Source of the DNA: Streptomyces sp. DSM 15324
Lineage (GTDB): Bacteria; Actinomycetota; Actinomycetes; Streptomycetales; Streptomycetaceae
Assembly (NCBI RefSeq): GCF_001514285.1
Contig: NZ_KQ949029.1
Coordinates: forward strand, 264,377 to 328,376
DNA: 64,000 bases
Direction: 5' to 3'
The position numbers were made by a program, and so were the translations under genes. The stretch's first letter is position 1; the number at the start of each line of letters is the position of its first letter. Shown here piece after piece: positions 33,600 through 42,245 of this stretch. The notes under the pieces were generated by a model that was given only the letters and a program-made list of their open reading frames with translations, made no database searches and was not told where the DNA came from.

Positions 33600-35900
33600 T
33601 CACCGCTGCGGTGCGGGCTCCAGGCGGACGATCACGCTCTTCGACGTGGGGGTGTTGCTGATGTCGGCGACGCTGTCGAGGGGGACCAGGACGTTGGTCT
33701 CGGGGTAGTAGGCGGCGGCCGAGCCGCGGGGGGTCGGGTAGGCGATGGCACGGAAGCCGTCGGCGCGGCGTTCGGAGCCGTCGGTCCAGACGCTGACGAG
33801 ATCGACGAGGCTGCCGTCGTCGAGGCCGAGGTCGGTGAGGTCGGCGCGGTTGACCAGGACGACGCGCCGGCCGCCCTTGATGCCCCGGTAGCGGTCGTCC
33901 ATCGCGTAGGGGATCGTGTTCCACTGGTCGTGCGAGCGCAGGGTCTGCAAAACCAGGTGGCCCTCGGGCGCCCGGAGCATGGTGAAGTCGTTGGCGGTGA
34001 AGACGGCCTTGCCGGTCGGGGTGCGGAACACCTTGTCGTTGACCGGGTTGGGCAGACGGAAGCCTCCCGGGCGCCGTACCCGCTCGTTGAAGTCGTGGAA
34101 GCCGTCGACGACCCGGGCGATGCGGTCGCGGACGAGGTCGTAGTCGGCTTCGAAGTCCGCCCAGGGGATGTCCGCTCCGCTCTCCCGGCCCTTCAGCGTC
34201 CTGCGGGCCAGGCGACTGATGATGGACACCTCGCTCAGCAGGTGCGGGGAGGCGGGGGCGAGGCGGCCGCGGGTCGTGTGCACCTCGCTCATCGAGTCCT
34301 CGACCGTCATGAACTGCTCTCCGCCGCCCTGGACGTCCCGGTCGCTGCGGCCGAGCGTGGGCAGGATCAGGGCGGTGCGTCCGCACACCGTGTGCGAGCG
34401 GTTGAGCTTCGTCGAGATGTGCGCGGTCAGACGGCAGGTGCGCAGGGCGCGCTCGGTGGCGTCGCTGTCGGGCGAGGCTCGTACGAAGTTGCCGGCGACG
34501 CCGACGAAGAGCTTGGCCCGTCCGTCGAGCATGGCCCGGATGGAGTCGACGGAGTCCAGTCCGTGCCGGGTCGGAGCGGTGAAGCGGAACTCCTCCCCCA
34601 GCCGGTCCAGGAACACCTGCGGCATCCGCTCCCAGATCCCCATGGTGCGGTCGCCCTGAACGTTGCTGTGCCCGCGCACCGGGCAGACGCCCGCCGCGGG
34701 CCGGCCGATGTTGCCGCGCAGGAGCAGGAAGTTCACGACCTCGCGGATGGTCGGCACGCCGTGCTTGTGCTGGGTCAGCCCCATCGCCCAGCAGACGATG
34801 ACGCTGCGGCTGGCCAGCACCCTCTCGTGGACCTGCTCGATCTCGTCCGTGGTCAGACCGGTGGCCTCCAGGACCGCGTCCCAGGACGTCTGGCGGATGT
34901 GCTCGGCGAAGGCGTCGTACCCGGTGGTGTGCGCCTCGATGAAGTCACGGTCCAGGACGGTGCCGGGCTCCTTGTCCTCCGCCTCCAGCAGCAGCAGGTT
35001 GAGGGCCTGGAACAGCGCCAGGTCGCCCCCGGGCCGTATCTGCAGGTACTGGTCGGCGATGTCCGTGCCGCGGCCGATGATCCCGCGTGCCTTCTGCGGG
35101 TGCTTGAAGCGCAGCAGTCCCGCCTCGGGCAGCGGGTTGACGGCGACGACACGGCCGCCGCGGCGCTTGGTCTCCTCCAGTGCGGACAGCATGCGCGGGT
35201 GGTTCGTGCCGGGGTTCTGTCCCACGACGAAGACCAGGTCGCAGTCGTAGAGGTCGTCGAGGCCGACGCTGCCCTTGCCGATGCCCAGGGTCTCGCCGAG
35301 GGCCGAGCCGCTGGACTCGTGGCACATGTTGGAGCAGTCGGGGAGGTTGTTGGTGCCGAAGGCCCGGGCGAAGAGCTGGAGCAGGAAGGCCGGCTCGTTC
35401 GCGAGCCTCCCCGAGGTGTAGAAGAGGGCCTCGTCCGGGTGGTCCAGGGCGCGCAGCTCCTCGGCGAGCAGGTCCAGCGCCTCGTCCCAGCCGATCGGCT
35501 CGTAGTGGGTCGCCCCCTCGCGCAGGACCATCGGTTCGGTGAGCCGGCCCTGCTGGTTGAGCCAGTAGTCGGACCTGCGGCTCAGCTCGTCGACGGAGTG
35601 CTGCCGGAAGAAGTCGGCGTTCACCCGCCGGGAGGTGGCCTCGTCGGCGATGTGCTTGGCGCCGTTCTCGCAGTACTCGTTGCGGTGTCGCTTGTCCGGC
35701 GCGGGCTCCGGCCAGGCGCAGCCCGGGCAGTCGAAGCCCTTGGCCTGGTTGATGGCGAGCAGGGTCAGCGCGGTGCGCTTCGGCGAGGTCTGGCCGAGGG
35801 CGTACCGGAGCGCGTGCGCGACCGCGGGAGCACCGGTCGCCCAGGTCTTGGGAGCCGACACCGACACCTCGGTCCCGTCCGGTTCGTCCGTGTCCCGCAT
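33600..35900 (-). CDS. FdhF/YdeP-family molybdopterin oxidoreductase
   Basis: The 766-residue protein has the FdhF/YdeP layout: an N-terminal CPGCAWPEP motif with a reduced cysteine set, a long molybdopterin domain (DCSNMCHESSGSALGETLG, VGQNPGTNHPRM, MGLTQHKHGVPTI, CPVRGHSNVQGDRTMG) and a C-terminal dinucleotide-binding domain. Such enzymes resemble formate dehydrogenase, but the YdeP group is of uncertain function and has been linked to acid resistance in enterobacteria. The divergent LysR gene probably regulates it. Confidence 0.85.
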   Translation of the reverse strand: MRDTDEPDGTEVSVSAPKTWATGAPAVAHALRYALGQTSPKRTALTLLAINQAKGFDCPGCAWPEPAPDKRHRNEYCENGAKHIADEATSRRVNADFFRQHSVDELSRRSDYWLNQQGRLTEPMVLREGATHYEPIGWDEALDLLAEELRALDHPDEALFYTSGRLANEPAFLLQLFARAFGTNNLPDCSNMCHESSGSALGETLGIGKGSVGLDDLYDCDLVFVVGQNPGTNHPRMLSALEETKRRGGRVVAVNPLPEAGLLRFKHPQKARGIIGRGTDIADQYLQIRPGGDLALFQALNLLLLEAEDKEPGTVLDRDFIEAHTTGYDAFAEHIRQTSWDAVLEATGLTTDEIEQVHERVLASRSVIVCWAMGLTQHKHGVPTIREVVNFLLLRGNIGRPAAGVCPVRGHSNVQGDRTMGIWERMPQVFLDRLGEEFRFTAPTRHGLDSVDSIRAMLDGRAKLFVGVAGNFVRASPDSDATERALRTCRLTAHISTKLNRSHTVCGRTALILPTLGRSDRDVQGGGEQFMTVEDSMSEVHTTRGRLAPASPHLLSEVSIISRLARRTLKGRESGADIPWADFEADYDLVRDRIARVVDGFHDFNERVRRPGGFRLPNPVNDKVFRTPTGKAVFTANDFTMLRAPEGHLVLQTLRSHDQWNTIPYAMDDRYRGIKGGRRVVLVNRADLTDLGLDDGSLVDLVSVWTDGSERRADGFRAIAYPTPRGSAAAYYPETNVLVPLDSVADISNTPTSKSVIVRLEPAPQR

Positions 35901-36076
35901 CGCTCACCACGCCCTTTCCGTCCAGGGCGGCGAGGTTGCTCACCGGCGTCCGGCGTGTCCGGCCCGCGGCGGGGTGACCCGCGCGTCCTCGGACCCGCAC
36001 GGGCGCGGTCGACCCCGCCCACCGTTCGGGCACACTCTCCGCCCCGGCGCCGGGGCCGGTCAAAGCGGAAGTTCCT

Positions 36077-36099
36077 ATCGGCTGACAGGCCGCACCGAT
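36077..36099. promoter_or_regulatory. Inverted repeat, possible LysR operator
   Basis: ATCGG-N13-CCGAT lies in the 249-bp gap between the FdhF/YdeP gene and the divergent LysR gene, about 50 bp before the regulator start. It resembles a LysR-type half-site pair. The rest of the gap holds nothing else recognised. Confidence 0.4.
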
Positions 36100-36149
36100 C
36101 AGCGCAGCGTGCTCCGCGCCGTACGGCCGGAAGGGGGATCATGTGAGGC

Positions 36150-37100
36150 GTGCTGCTGCGCCAACTCGAGTACCTCGTCGCCCTCGCCCGGGCCCGCCAC
36201 TTCGCGAAGGCTGCTCAGGCCTGCCACGTCTCCCAGCCGACCCTGTCCGAGGGCATCCGGAAGCTGGAGGACGAGTTGGGCATCCCGCTGGTGCGGCGCG
36301 GGCGCAGGTTCGACGGCCTCACGCCCGAGGGTGAGCGGGTCGTCCTGTGGGCGCAGCGCATCCTCGCCGACCGCGACGCCATGCACAGCGAGATCCAGGC
36401 GCTGCGGGCGGGGGTGAGCGGGCGGCTGCGCATCGGCACCGTCCCGACCGCCTCCACCGCGGTCGCGCTGCTGACCCAGCCGTTCTGCGCCGCCAACCCG
36501 CTGGCCACGGTCCAGGTCTTCGCCGACCTCCGGGCCGAGGACATCGTGAACCGGCTCCGGGCGTACGAACTCGACGCCGCCGTGACCTACCACCGCTCCG
36601 TCGCCTCGCACGACTTCACCTTCGTTCCGCTCTACCAGGAACGCCATGTGCTGCTGACGCAGCGGGCGACGCCCGACTCGCAGCCCGCCCGGATCTCCTG
36701 GGCCGAGGCCGCCCAGTACCCGTTGTGCCTGCTGCACCCGATGATGCAGGGCCGGCAGGTCCTCGACGCGGTGTTCGAGGCCGTGGGCGTCTCCGTGACG
36801 CCCCGGATCGAGACCGATTCGATCGCCTCGCTCTTCGCGCAGGTCCGAACCGGTCAGTGGGCCAGCATCGTGCCGCACGCCTGGCTCCATGTCTTCGGCG
36901 TCCCCGCGGGCATGCACGCCGTCCCGCTGGTCCGCCCCGAGCGTACCGAGCGCGTCGGCCTGGTCCTGCCGGCCCGCGAACCGGTCTCCGTCATCGGGCG
37001 GGCCCTGATCGACGCGGTGGGACAGACCGACATCGCGGCCACCCTCGAAGGCCCGCCCCATGAGGCCACCGCCCCCACCGGACCGCCGACGCGACCCTGA
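36150..37100 (+). CDS. LysR-family transcriptional regulator
   Basis: The 316-residue protein starts at a GTG (MLLRQLEYLVALARARHFAKAAQACH) with the LysR winged helix ending in LSEGIRKLEDELGIPLV, followed by the effector-binding domain. It is divergent from the molybdopterin enzyme gene, the usual arrangement for a regulator of FDH-type genes in actinobacteria. The C-terminal tail is Pro-rich. The ligand is unknown. Confidence 0.85.
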   Translation: MLLRQLEYLVALARARHFAKAAQACHVSQPTLSEGIRKLEDELGIPLVRRGRRFDGLTPEGERVVLWAQRILADRDAMHSEIQALRAGVSGRLRIGTVPTASTAVALLTQPFCAANPLATVQVFADLRAEDIVNRLRAYELDAAVTYHRSVASHDFTFVPLYQERHVLLTQRATPDSQPARISWAEAAQYPLCLLHPMMQGRQVLDAVFEAVGVSVTPRIETDSIASLFAQVRTGQWASIVPHAWLHVFGVPAGMHAVPLVRPERTERVGLVLPAREPVSVIGRALIDAVGQTDIAATLEGPPHEATAPTGPPTRP

Positions 37101-37138
37101 GCGCTTCGGCGGCCTCGGCAGGGGTCTGTTGTCCTACG

Positions 37139-37597
37139 CTAGGCCTCGATGTCGAGCGCCGTGCCGTACAGGCGGTCCACCTTCAGCCGGACGACCACCC
37201 TGCGTTCGGCGACCAGTTGCTCCAGGAACCCGGCTTCGTCCTCGGGCCTCGCGGCCTGCGGGATCATCGCGAGCAGTTCCTGCCCGACCGCGTCGCCGGG
37301 AGTTGTCGTGGGCTCGGAGACCTCCGCCTCGCCCTCCGCGACGGCGAACGACCACACGTCACCGCCCGGCACGTGCAGAGCCGCGCGCGGATCGCGTCGC
37401 AGGTGCCCGGTTTTGGCCCGGTCGGCCGTCGTCGAGAAGCGCACGACGCGGGCTTCGGGGTCCCAGCTGTACGCCATGGTGGTCAGATGGGGATGGCCGC
37501 TGCGCCGGAGGGAGGCGAGCGTGCCGAACTGCTGCCGGCCGAGCAGGGCGGAGAGGGCTTCGTCGGACAGTGCGCGGGGCGCTGGGCGCTGAGTCAT
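37139..37597 (-). CDS. PPOX-class (pyridoxamine-oxidase-fold) F420/FMN-binding protein
   Basis: The 152-residue protein has the split-beta-barrel pattern of the PPOX family: FGTLASLRRSGHPHLTTMAYSW, VVRFSTTADRAKTGHLRRDPRAALHV and WSFAVAEGEAEV. Members reduce substrates with F420 or FMN. The AKTGHLRRDPRA stretch is typical of the F420-dependent class. It lies 38 bp from the convergent LysR stop. Substrate unknown. Confidence 0.83.
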   Translation of the reverse strand: MTQRPAPRALSDEALSALLGRQQFGTLASLRRSGHPHLTTMAYSWDPEARVVRFSTTADRAKTGHLRRDPRAALHVPGGDVWSFAVAEGEAEVSEPTTTPGDAVGQELLAMIPQAARPEDEAGFLEQLVAERRVVVRLKVDRLYGTALDIEA

Positions 37598-37750
37598 GCA
37601 CTGATCAACACCCTTGGCCGTCGCGGTATTTCATCCCTGCCGGTTCGGTTCGGTTCGTCGACGCCGACGCCCCGGTGGCCCCGCCCCTGGAGCGGTCGGG
37701 GCAGGGCCACGGTCAGCGGTCCGCGACGGTGCGGGCCGCGACGGTCCGGT

Positions 37751-38122
37751 TCAGAGCCTGACGGCGGCGGAGCAGTTCCCGATCCCCGTCCGGCAGATCC
37801 GGACGGACCACAGCGAGCGGGCTCCCGTCACATACTGGTCGGCGGAGCTGCAGACCATGTCGCCGTACCACCGCCAACTGGTGTCGTCCGTGTCCTTCAC
37901 CTGGAAGCGCGCGCAGTGCCCGTCGGTGAGCGGGTCGTGCGCGTGGAGCGACCAGTCGCCGTTGCCGACGTAGGTGACCGTGCCGGCGGCGCCGGTCGTA
38001 CTCAGGCTGTACGTCTGGGCCTGGGCGGGTACGGCCCAGAGGCCGACGACCGCGGTGGCGGCCGATACGGCGACCACCGCAAGCCTTTTCGGCAGCACCG
38101 AAGCCCGCGTTCTGCGGTTCAC
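37751..38122 (-). CDS. Small secreted protein (123 aa), unknown
   Basis: The GTG at 38122 follows a purine-rich GGGGGAATGCAC. The protein starts with Lys/Arg (PKRLAVV) and a hydrophobic helix ending AVPAQAQTYS, a Sec signal peptide with AxA cleavage. The mature part has four Cys (GHCARF, MVCSS, RICRTG, GNCSA), so disulfides are likely, and a Trp-rich segment (SWRWYGDM). No domain recognised. Confidence 0.7.
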   Translation of the reverse strand: MNRRTRASVLPKRLAVVAVSAATAVVGLWAVPAQAQTYSLSTTGAAGTVTYVGNGDWSLHAHDPLTDGHCARFQVKDTDDTSWRWYGDMVCSSADQYVTGARSLWSVRICRTGIGNCSAAVRL

Positions 38123-38207
38123 CGTGCATTCCCCCTTCTGGGACTGTCCGTTGGGCGAGTGGCGGATCTGGTGGGCCCTGCCACGCACAGCGCGCGGTCG
38201 ACGGCCG

Positions 38208-38699
38208 TCAGGGGCAGGAGGCGGTTCCCTGGTCCTGGACGTGCGCGTCCGCGTTGTCCCCGACCTTCACCCAGAGCGCCGTCTTGCCCCGCCGGTCGTA
38301 GGTGCGCGTGAAGTCGCGCTGCCCGGTGCGGACGAACTTGACCTTGTAACACCAGCCGGCGTCCACGCGGAACGCGTCCCAGTCCTGGTTGTACGGCGTG
38401 TGGCCGCCGCGTGCCGTGAGGTTCATGGTCTTCTGGCTCACCCCGTCGGACGAGCATCTGGGCTCGGTGGCCGTCGAGTCACCCGTGCTGTCGTCCGCCC
38501 GGCACCAGTTGAAGACGGCCGTGACCCCGTAGGCGCTGTCGTTCACCGTCGTCGAGCACAGGCCGAGCGTGCAGCCCGTGCCCGCCTGTGCGGTCGGTGC
38601 CGCCCCCAGGACAGCGGCGGCGCCGAGCGCGCCGACGACGACGAGCGAGCGGACCCGCCCGGTGCCGAACCGCTGGGCCATCATGTCTTTCACGTGCAT
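38208..38699 (-). CDS. Small secreted protein (163 aa), unknown
   Basis: The protein starts MHVKDMMAQRFGTGRVRSL with a hydrophobic stretch ending GAAPTAQAGTG, a signal peptide. The mature chain has Cys in GCTLGLCS, WCRADD, RCSSDG, WCYKVK and SCP, enough for two or three disulfides. The ribosome site AGGGAAGGCAAG is good. It is adjacent to another small secreted gene but does not look homologous to it. No domain recognised. Confidence 0.7.
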   Translation of the reverse strand: MHVKDMMAQRFGTGRVRSLVVVGALGAAAVLGAAPTAQAGTGCTLGLCSTTVNDSAYGVTAVFNWCRADDSTGDSTATEPRCSSDGVSQKTMNLTARGGHTPYNQDWDAFRVDAGWCYKVKFVRTGQRDFTRTYDRRGKTALWVKVGDNADAHVQDQGTASCP

Positions 38700-38818
38700 G
38701 TTCTTGCCTTCCCTGACCGGTGGCGACCACCCGGGACGCGACCGTCCGTGCTTGGTGACGCCACACTGGACCATCGACCTTGCGCAAACCTTGCCGCGCA
38801 GGCCGGGCGATGCCCCGG

Positions 38819-39301
38819 TCAGGGAATCAGCACCAGCCTCCCGCGCACCCCGCCCTCCGCCAGACGGGCGTGCGCCTTGGCCGTCTCCTCCAGGGGAAAG
38901 GTCTCCGCGACCCGCAGCGTCAGCGCGCCCCCATCCACCAGCGCCACCAGCTCGCTCAGTCGCGCTCCGTCGGGCGGTGACCGCGACGGCCGAGGTCCGC
39001 ACCCCGCGCACCGGCGCCGGGTGCGCCCCGGGCCGGACGCCCACGTACCCGCCCCCGTCGCGGAGCCACTCCAGGGCCGGCTCACCGAGCACCGCAGCGT
39101 CCAGCACGGCGTCGACGCCGGCCGCGCCGCCCGTGCCGGACGTGAAGGGCGCGGCCCCCAGGGACCGTACGAATTCCTCGTCGCCCGGCCTGGCCAGCGC
39201 GGTCACCGCGATCACCCGCCGGGCGGCGAGTTGGAGGCGAAGCCGCCGACCGCGCCCGCCGCGCCGGTGACCAGGAGCGAGTGCCCCTCGCTCAACTCCC
39301 C
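38819..39301 (-). pseudogene. Zinc-type alcohol dehydrogenase/quinone reductase, 5'-truncated with frameshifts
   Basis: Read on the minus strand, pieces in three frames match a medium-chain reductase: LSEGHSLLVTGAAGAVGGFAS, then QLAARRVIAVTALARPGDEEFVR and GVDAVLDAAVLGEPALEWL, then RLSELVALVDGGALTLRVAETF and HARLAEGGVRGRLVL with a stop. At least two indels interrupt it, and the N-terminal half, including the substrate site, is missing. It abuts an HxlR remnant pointing the other way. Confidence 0.65.
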
Positions 39302-39465
39302 GTACGGTCACCCCGTCCGTCCCGGTCCGCGTCGACTACGAACTGACGCCGCTGGGCCGCAGCCTGGCCGTCCTGCCGACCGCGGTGAAGGACTGGGCGG
39401 AGACCCACATCGAGGAGGTCCACGAGGCACGGGAGCGCTACGACACCGGCCGCCAGGACGGGTAG
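39302..39465 (+). pseudogene. HxlR-family regulator, C-terminal remnant
   Basis: The frame reads VPVRVDYELTPLGRSLAVL, KDWAETHIEEVHEARERY and stops at 39465, the usual end of an HxlR winged-helix regulator (TPLGRSL being the second wing region). The DNA-binding N-terminus is missing. In intact genomes HxlR genes commonly sit divergent from a quinone reductase, and here both 5' halves are gone, so one deletion explains both. Confidence 0.6.
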
Positions 39466-39473
39466 CGACCGGC

Positions 39474-39832
39474 CGAGGGCGCGGCCAGGGGCCGAGGGCG
39501 GGGCGGGCCATGGGAGGCACGGGCGTGCGCGGGGCGGGCGGGGGGCGGGCGGGGGGGCGGGGGGGCGGGCACGAGCCCAGCACTGCGCGGGCGCGGAGCG
39601 AGCACGGGTCGGGCACGGGGCGAGCACGAGCCGGGCGCGGGCTGGGCGCGGGGCAGGCAAGAGCCGGGCGCGGGGCAGGCACGGCCGCAGCACGGGCCGG
39701 GCGCGGGGCGAGGACAGGCCGGGCGCGGGCCGAGCGCAGGCCAGGCGCGGGACAGGCCCAGGGCGGGCGGGGGGGCGGGCACGAGCCGGGGCACCGGGCA
39801 AGCACGAGGAAGCACGAGCCGGGCCCGGTGTC
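39474..39832. repeat. Low-complexity GC-rich degenerate repeat block
   Basis: About 360 bp made of degenerate units such as GAGCCGGGCGCGGGGC and GGGCGGGGGGGCGGGC with ACGAGCC spacers. It contains long G runs and gives apparent Ala/Arg/Gly/Pro reading frames on several strands, none with gene-like structure. It may form quadruplexes or hairpins and be a site of slippage. Confidence 0.65.
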
Positions 39833-40132
39833 GTGGTGTCAGCGCGGATGGCTCCGAACCTCAGATGCCCCCCTGCCTGCCCGGCCGTGGCGGGGAGTGG
39901 CTTCTCGGGCGCGGCCGGCGCGATGAGCTGAATGCCGCGCCCGCGGCTCATCGACAGACCGCAGTCGACCCACCGCGCCGACGCCGACCCGGCCGAGGCG
40001 CCGGACCGCGGTCAGGACCGCAAGCCGGTCCGCGACGGTCCGACCGGCCCGAGCCGCCGGACATCCGTGCAGGCCGGCGGCCGGCGGCGCGAGGCCGCCC
40101 CCGTCACGGCGTTGACGCTGCTCGCCGTGAGG
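39833..40132. other. Intergenic stretch with no gene recognised
   Basis: About 300 bp between the repeat block and the MFS gene. Short frames exist on both strands, but none shows a domain or a ribosome site. It may hold more decayed sequence. Confidence 0.4.
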
Positions 40133-41668
40133 TCAGCGGGCGTTCTCGTGGTGCGTCGCGGCCGCCGCCGGTCGGGGCGCCGCAGCCGTGTTCCCGGCGG
40201 CCGCGCGGGCGCGGGCGTCCGGGAGGGTGAAGGCGAAGGCAGCGGTCGCCGCCGCGACGGCGGCCAGGGCGAGGTAGGCGTACTGGTAGGCGGCGACCGG
40301 CGGATCGGCCACGGCCCCCGCGGGGCTGCCGAGGACGAGGGCGGTGGTCACCGCGACCGGCGCCAGGGCTCCTCCGGTCTGCCGGACGACGGTGTTCAGC
40401 GTGGACGCCTGGGCCAGGTCCTGCCGGTCGACGTTCGCGAGCGAGGCCACCGTCGTGGGCATGAAGACCCCGCCCATGGCGATGCCCAGCAGGAACATGT
40501 AGGCCCGGAAGGTCCACAGACTGGTGTCCTCGTCGCAGGTGGCGAAGAGCAGGAGGACCACACTGACGCCGGCCAGCCCGCAGCCGACGATGATCCGCGG
40601 GCCCACTCGCGCGTAGAGGACCCCGGCGACCTGGACGGTCAGCAGGACCCCGAAGGCCTCGGGGAAGGTGCTGGTGCCGGACTCCAGCGCGGAGCGGCCC
40701 TGGGCCTGTTGGAGGAAGAGCGGGCCGAGGTACATCGCGCCGAGGATCGGGATCAGGCCGATCAGGTTGATCAGGTTGGTGTCGCGGAAGAGCCGGTCCG
40801 CGAAGAGCCGGAGCCTCAGGAGCGGTTCGGTCACGCGCAGTTGGTGGACGACCGTGGCGGCGAGCAGGAGCGCGCCGAGAACCAGGGAGACGACCACCGG
40901 CACGGAGGCCCAGCCACGGCTGGGCCCCTCGGAGATCCCGAACATCGCGGCACCCAGTCCGGCGGCGCTCAGCAGCAGGCCGGGCAGGTCGAACCGGCCG
41001 GGCAGCCGGCCGCGGTGCTCGGCCAGGAAGAGCATGCCGAACACGACGACGGGCAGCCCCACCGGCACGTTGACGTAGAACACCCACCGCCAGGACAGAT
41101 GGTCGACGAGGAGGCCGCCCAGGATGGGGGCGGCGGCCGGGGCCATCTGCTGCGGGATGATCATGTAGCGGGAGATCCGCACCTGGTCGGAGGCGTTGAA
41201 GGTCGCGAAGAGCAGGGCGGCGGAGGCCGGGAACAGGACGCCGGCGGACAACCCCTGCACGGCGCGGAAGGCCACCAGCCGGGCGAGGTCGGCGGCCATG
41301 CCGCACAGCAGGGACGAGCCGAGGAAGACGGTGAGCGCGGTGAGCAGGACGCGCTTTCCGCCGAAGCGTTCGACGAGCCAGGCGGAGGCCGGGATCGTCA
41401 TGGCCAGACACACCGGGTAGACCACGACCACCCCGTCGAGGGCGGCCGTGGTCAGCCCGAACTGCCGCGCGATGGAGGGCAGGGCGACCGTCGTGATCGC
41501 GCCGTCGACGATGGCGATGAAGGTCACGCTGACACACATCACGGGGACGACGAGGCGCTGGCTGAACCGGGAGGACCGGGCCGAGCCGAGCGAAGGGGAG
41601 GAACGGAAGGAACGGGAGGAACGGGAGGAACGGAGGGGCGTGCGGGAGCGACGCGGGGACAGCTGCAC
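40133..41668 (-). CDS. MFS transporter, DHA2/EmrB-QacA type
   Basis: The 511-residue protein has about 14 transmembrane helices and the DHA2 patterns SVTFIAIVDGAITTVALPSIA in helix 1, WLVERFGGKRVLLTAL in the first cytoplasmic loop, and WRWVFYVNVPVG. It exports drugs or metabolites by proton antiport. The first 40 residues form a Ser/Arg-rich tail (RSSRSSRSFRSSPS) that is odd for this family, so the real start could be an internal codon nearer helix 1. It is divergent from a MarR gene with an operator-like repeat between, so it is probably repressed by it. Confidence 0.85.
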   Translation of the reverse strand: MQLSPRRSRTPLRSSRSSRSFRSSPSLGSARSSRFSQRLVVPVMCVSVTFIAIVDGAITTVALPSIARQFGLTTAALDGVVVVYPVCLAMTIPASAWLVERFGGKRVLLTALTVFLGSSLLCGMAADLARLVAFRAVQGLSAGVLFPASAALLFATFNASDQVRISRYMIIPQQMAPAAAPILGGLLVDHLSWRWVFYVNVPVGLPVVVFGMLFLAEHRGRLPGRFDLPGLLLSAAGLGAAMFGISEGPSRGWASVPVVVSLVLGALLLAATVVHQLRVTEPLLRLRLFADRLFRDTNLINLIGLIPILGAMYLGPLFLQQAQGRSALESGTSTFPEAFGVLLTVQVAGVLYARVGPRIIVGCGLAGVSVVLLLFATCDEDTSLWTFRAYMFLLGIAMGGVFMPTTVASLANVDRQDLAQASTLNTVVRQTGGALAPVAVTTALVLGSPAGAVADPPVAAYQYAYLALAAVAAATAAFAFTLPDARARAAAGNTAAAPRPAAAATHHENAR

Positions 41669-41673
41669 ATACT

Positions 41674-41698
41674 GAGCATACTCACTATGTCAGTGCTC
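41674..41698. promoter_or_regulatory. MarR-type operator between the divergent MFS and MarR genes
   Basis: GAGCA-N15-TGCTC, with an AT-rich centre (TACTCACTATGTCAG), lies in the 73-bp gap between the two genes. It overlaps where both -10 regions should be, so binding would repress both. Confidence 0.6.
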
Positions 41699-41741
41699 AT
41701 AGAATCGGGTTTCCGGTGGAACGCGCGACGGGGAGCGACAC

Positions 41742-42245
41742 ATGGCAGTGCAGGGCAGCAGCGACGTCCTGGTCGACGAGCTGTACGAGACGACGCAGCA
41801 GCTGCGCCGGTTCGTGGAGCACCGCCTGCGGGCCGGCGGCGCCTCGGTCGCCCGGCTGCGGGCCATGCGGATGCTCGCGCGCGCCGAGCGGCCCCTGCGG
41901 ATGCGGGACCTGAGCGAGATGACGGGCGTCGCGGCGCGCACCGCGACGAGCATCGTCGACAGCCTGGAGCGGGACGGCCTGGTCGAGCGGGTCCGCCACC
42001 CCGACGACCGCCGCGCCTTCCTCCTCCGGCTGACCGACGACGGGCTGCGGTGCCATCGCGAGGCCGAGGAGGTGGACCGTCTGGCGCTCGCGGAGGCGAC
42101 GGCCGGTCTCACCCCGGAGGACCGCGAGCGGTTCCGGACTCTCCTGGCGGTCGTCCGCGAGGCCACGACCGACCGGGACCGGCCCGACCGGGACAAGGCC
42201 GGCCAGGACAAGGCCGGCCCGCCTGCCCAAAGCATGCGACCGTGA
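41742..42245 (+). CDS. MarR-family transcriptional regulator
   Basis: The 167-residue protein has the MarR winged helix: RAMRMLARAERPLRMRDLSEMTGVAARTATSIVDSLERDGLV followed by the wing RVRHPDDRRAFLLRLTDDG. The ATG at 41742 has GGGGAGCG upstream. It is divergent from a DHA2 pump and overlaps the next MFS gene by 4 bp (GTGA), so one regulator and two pumps form a unit. The C-terminal tail repeats DRDxxD/KAGQDKAG, an unusual low-complexity end. Confidence 0.87.
   Translation: MAVQGSSDVLVDELYETTQQLRRFVEHRLRAGGASVARLRAMRMLARAERPLRMRDLSEMTGVAARTATSIVDSLERDGLVERVRHPDDRRAFLLRLTDDGLRCHREAEEVDRLALAEATAGLTPEDRERFRTLLAVVREATTDRDRPDRDKAGQDKAGPPAQSMRP

Noticed and set aside
39474..39832. CRISPR array
   Set aside because: Units are degenerate, variable in length and have no unique spacers, and no cas gene is near.
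39932..42241. Apparent long in-frame extension of the MFS gene at 42242
   Set aside because: The extension runs opposite the DHA2 pump and through the MarR gene. The MFS family begins at the GTG overlapping the MarR stop.
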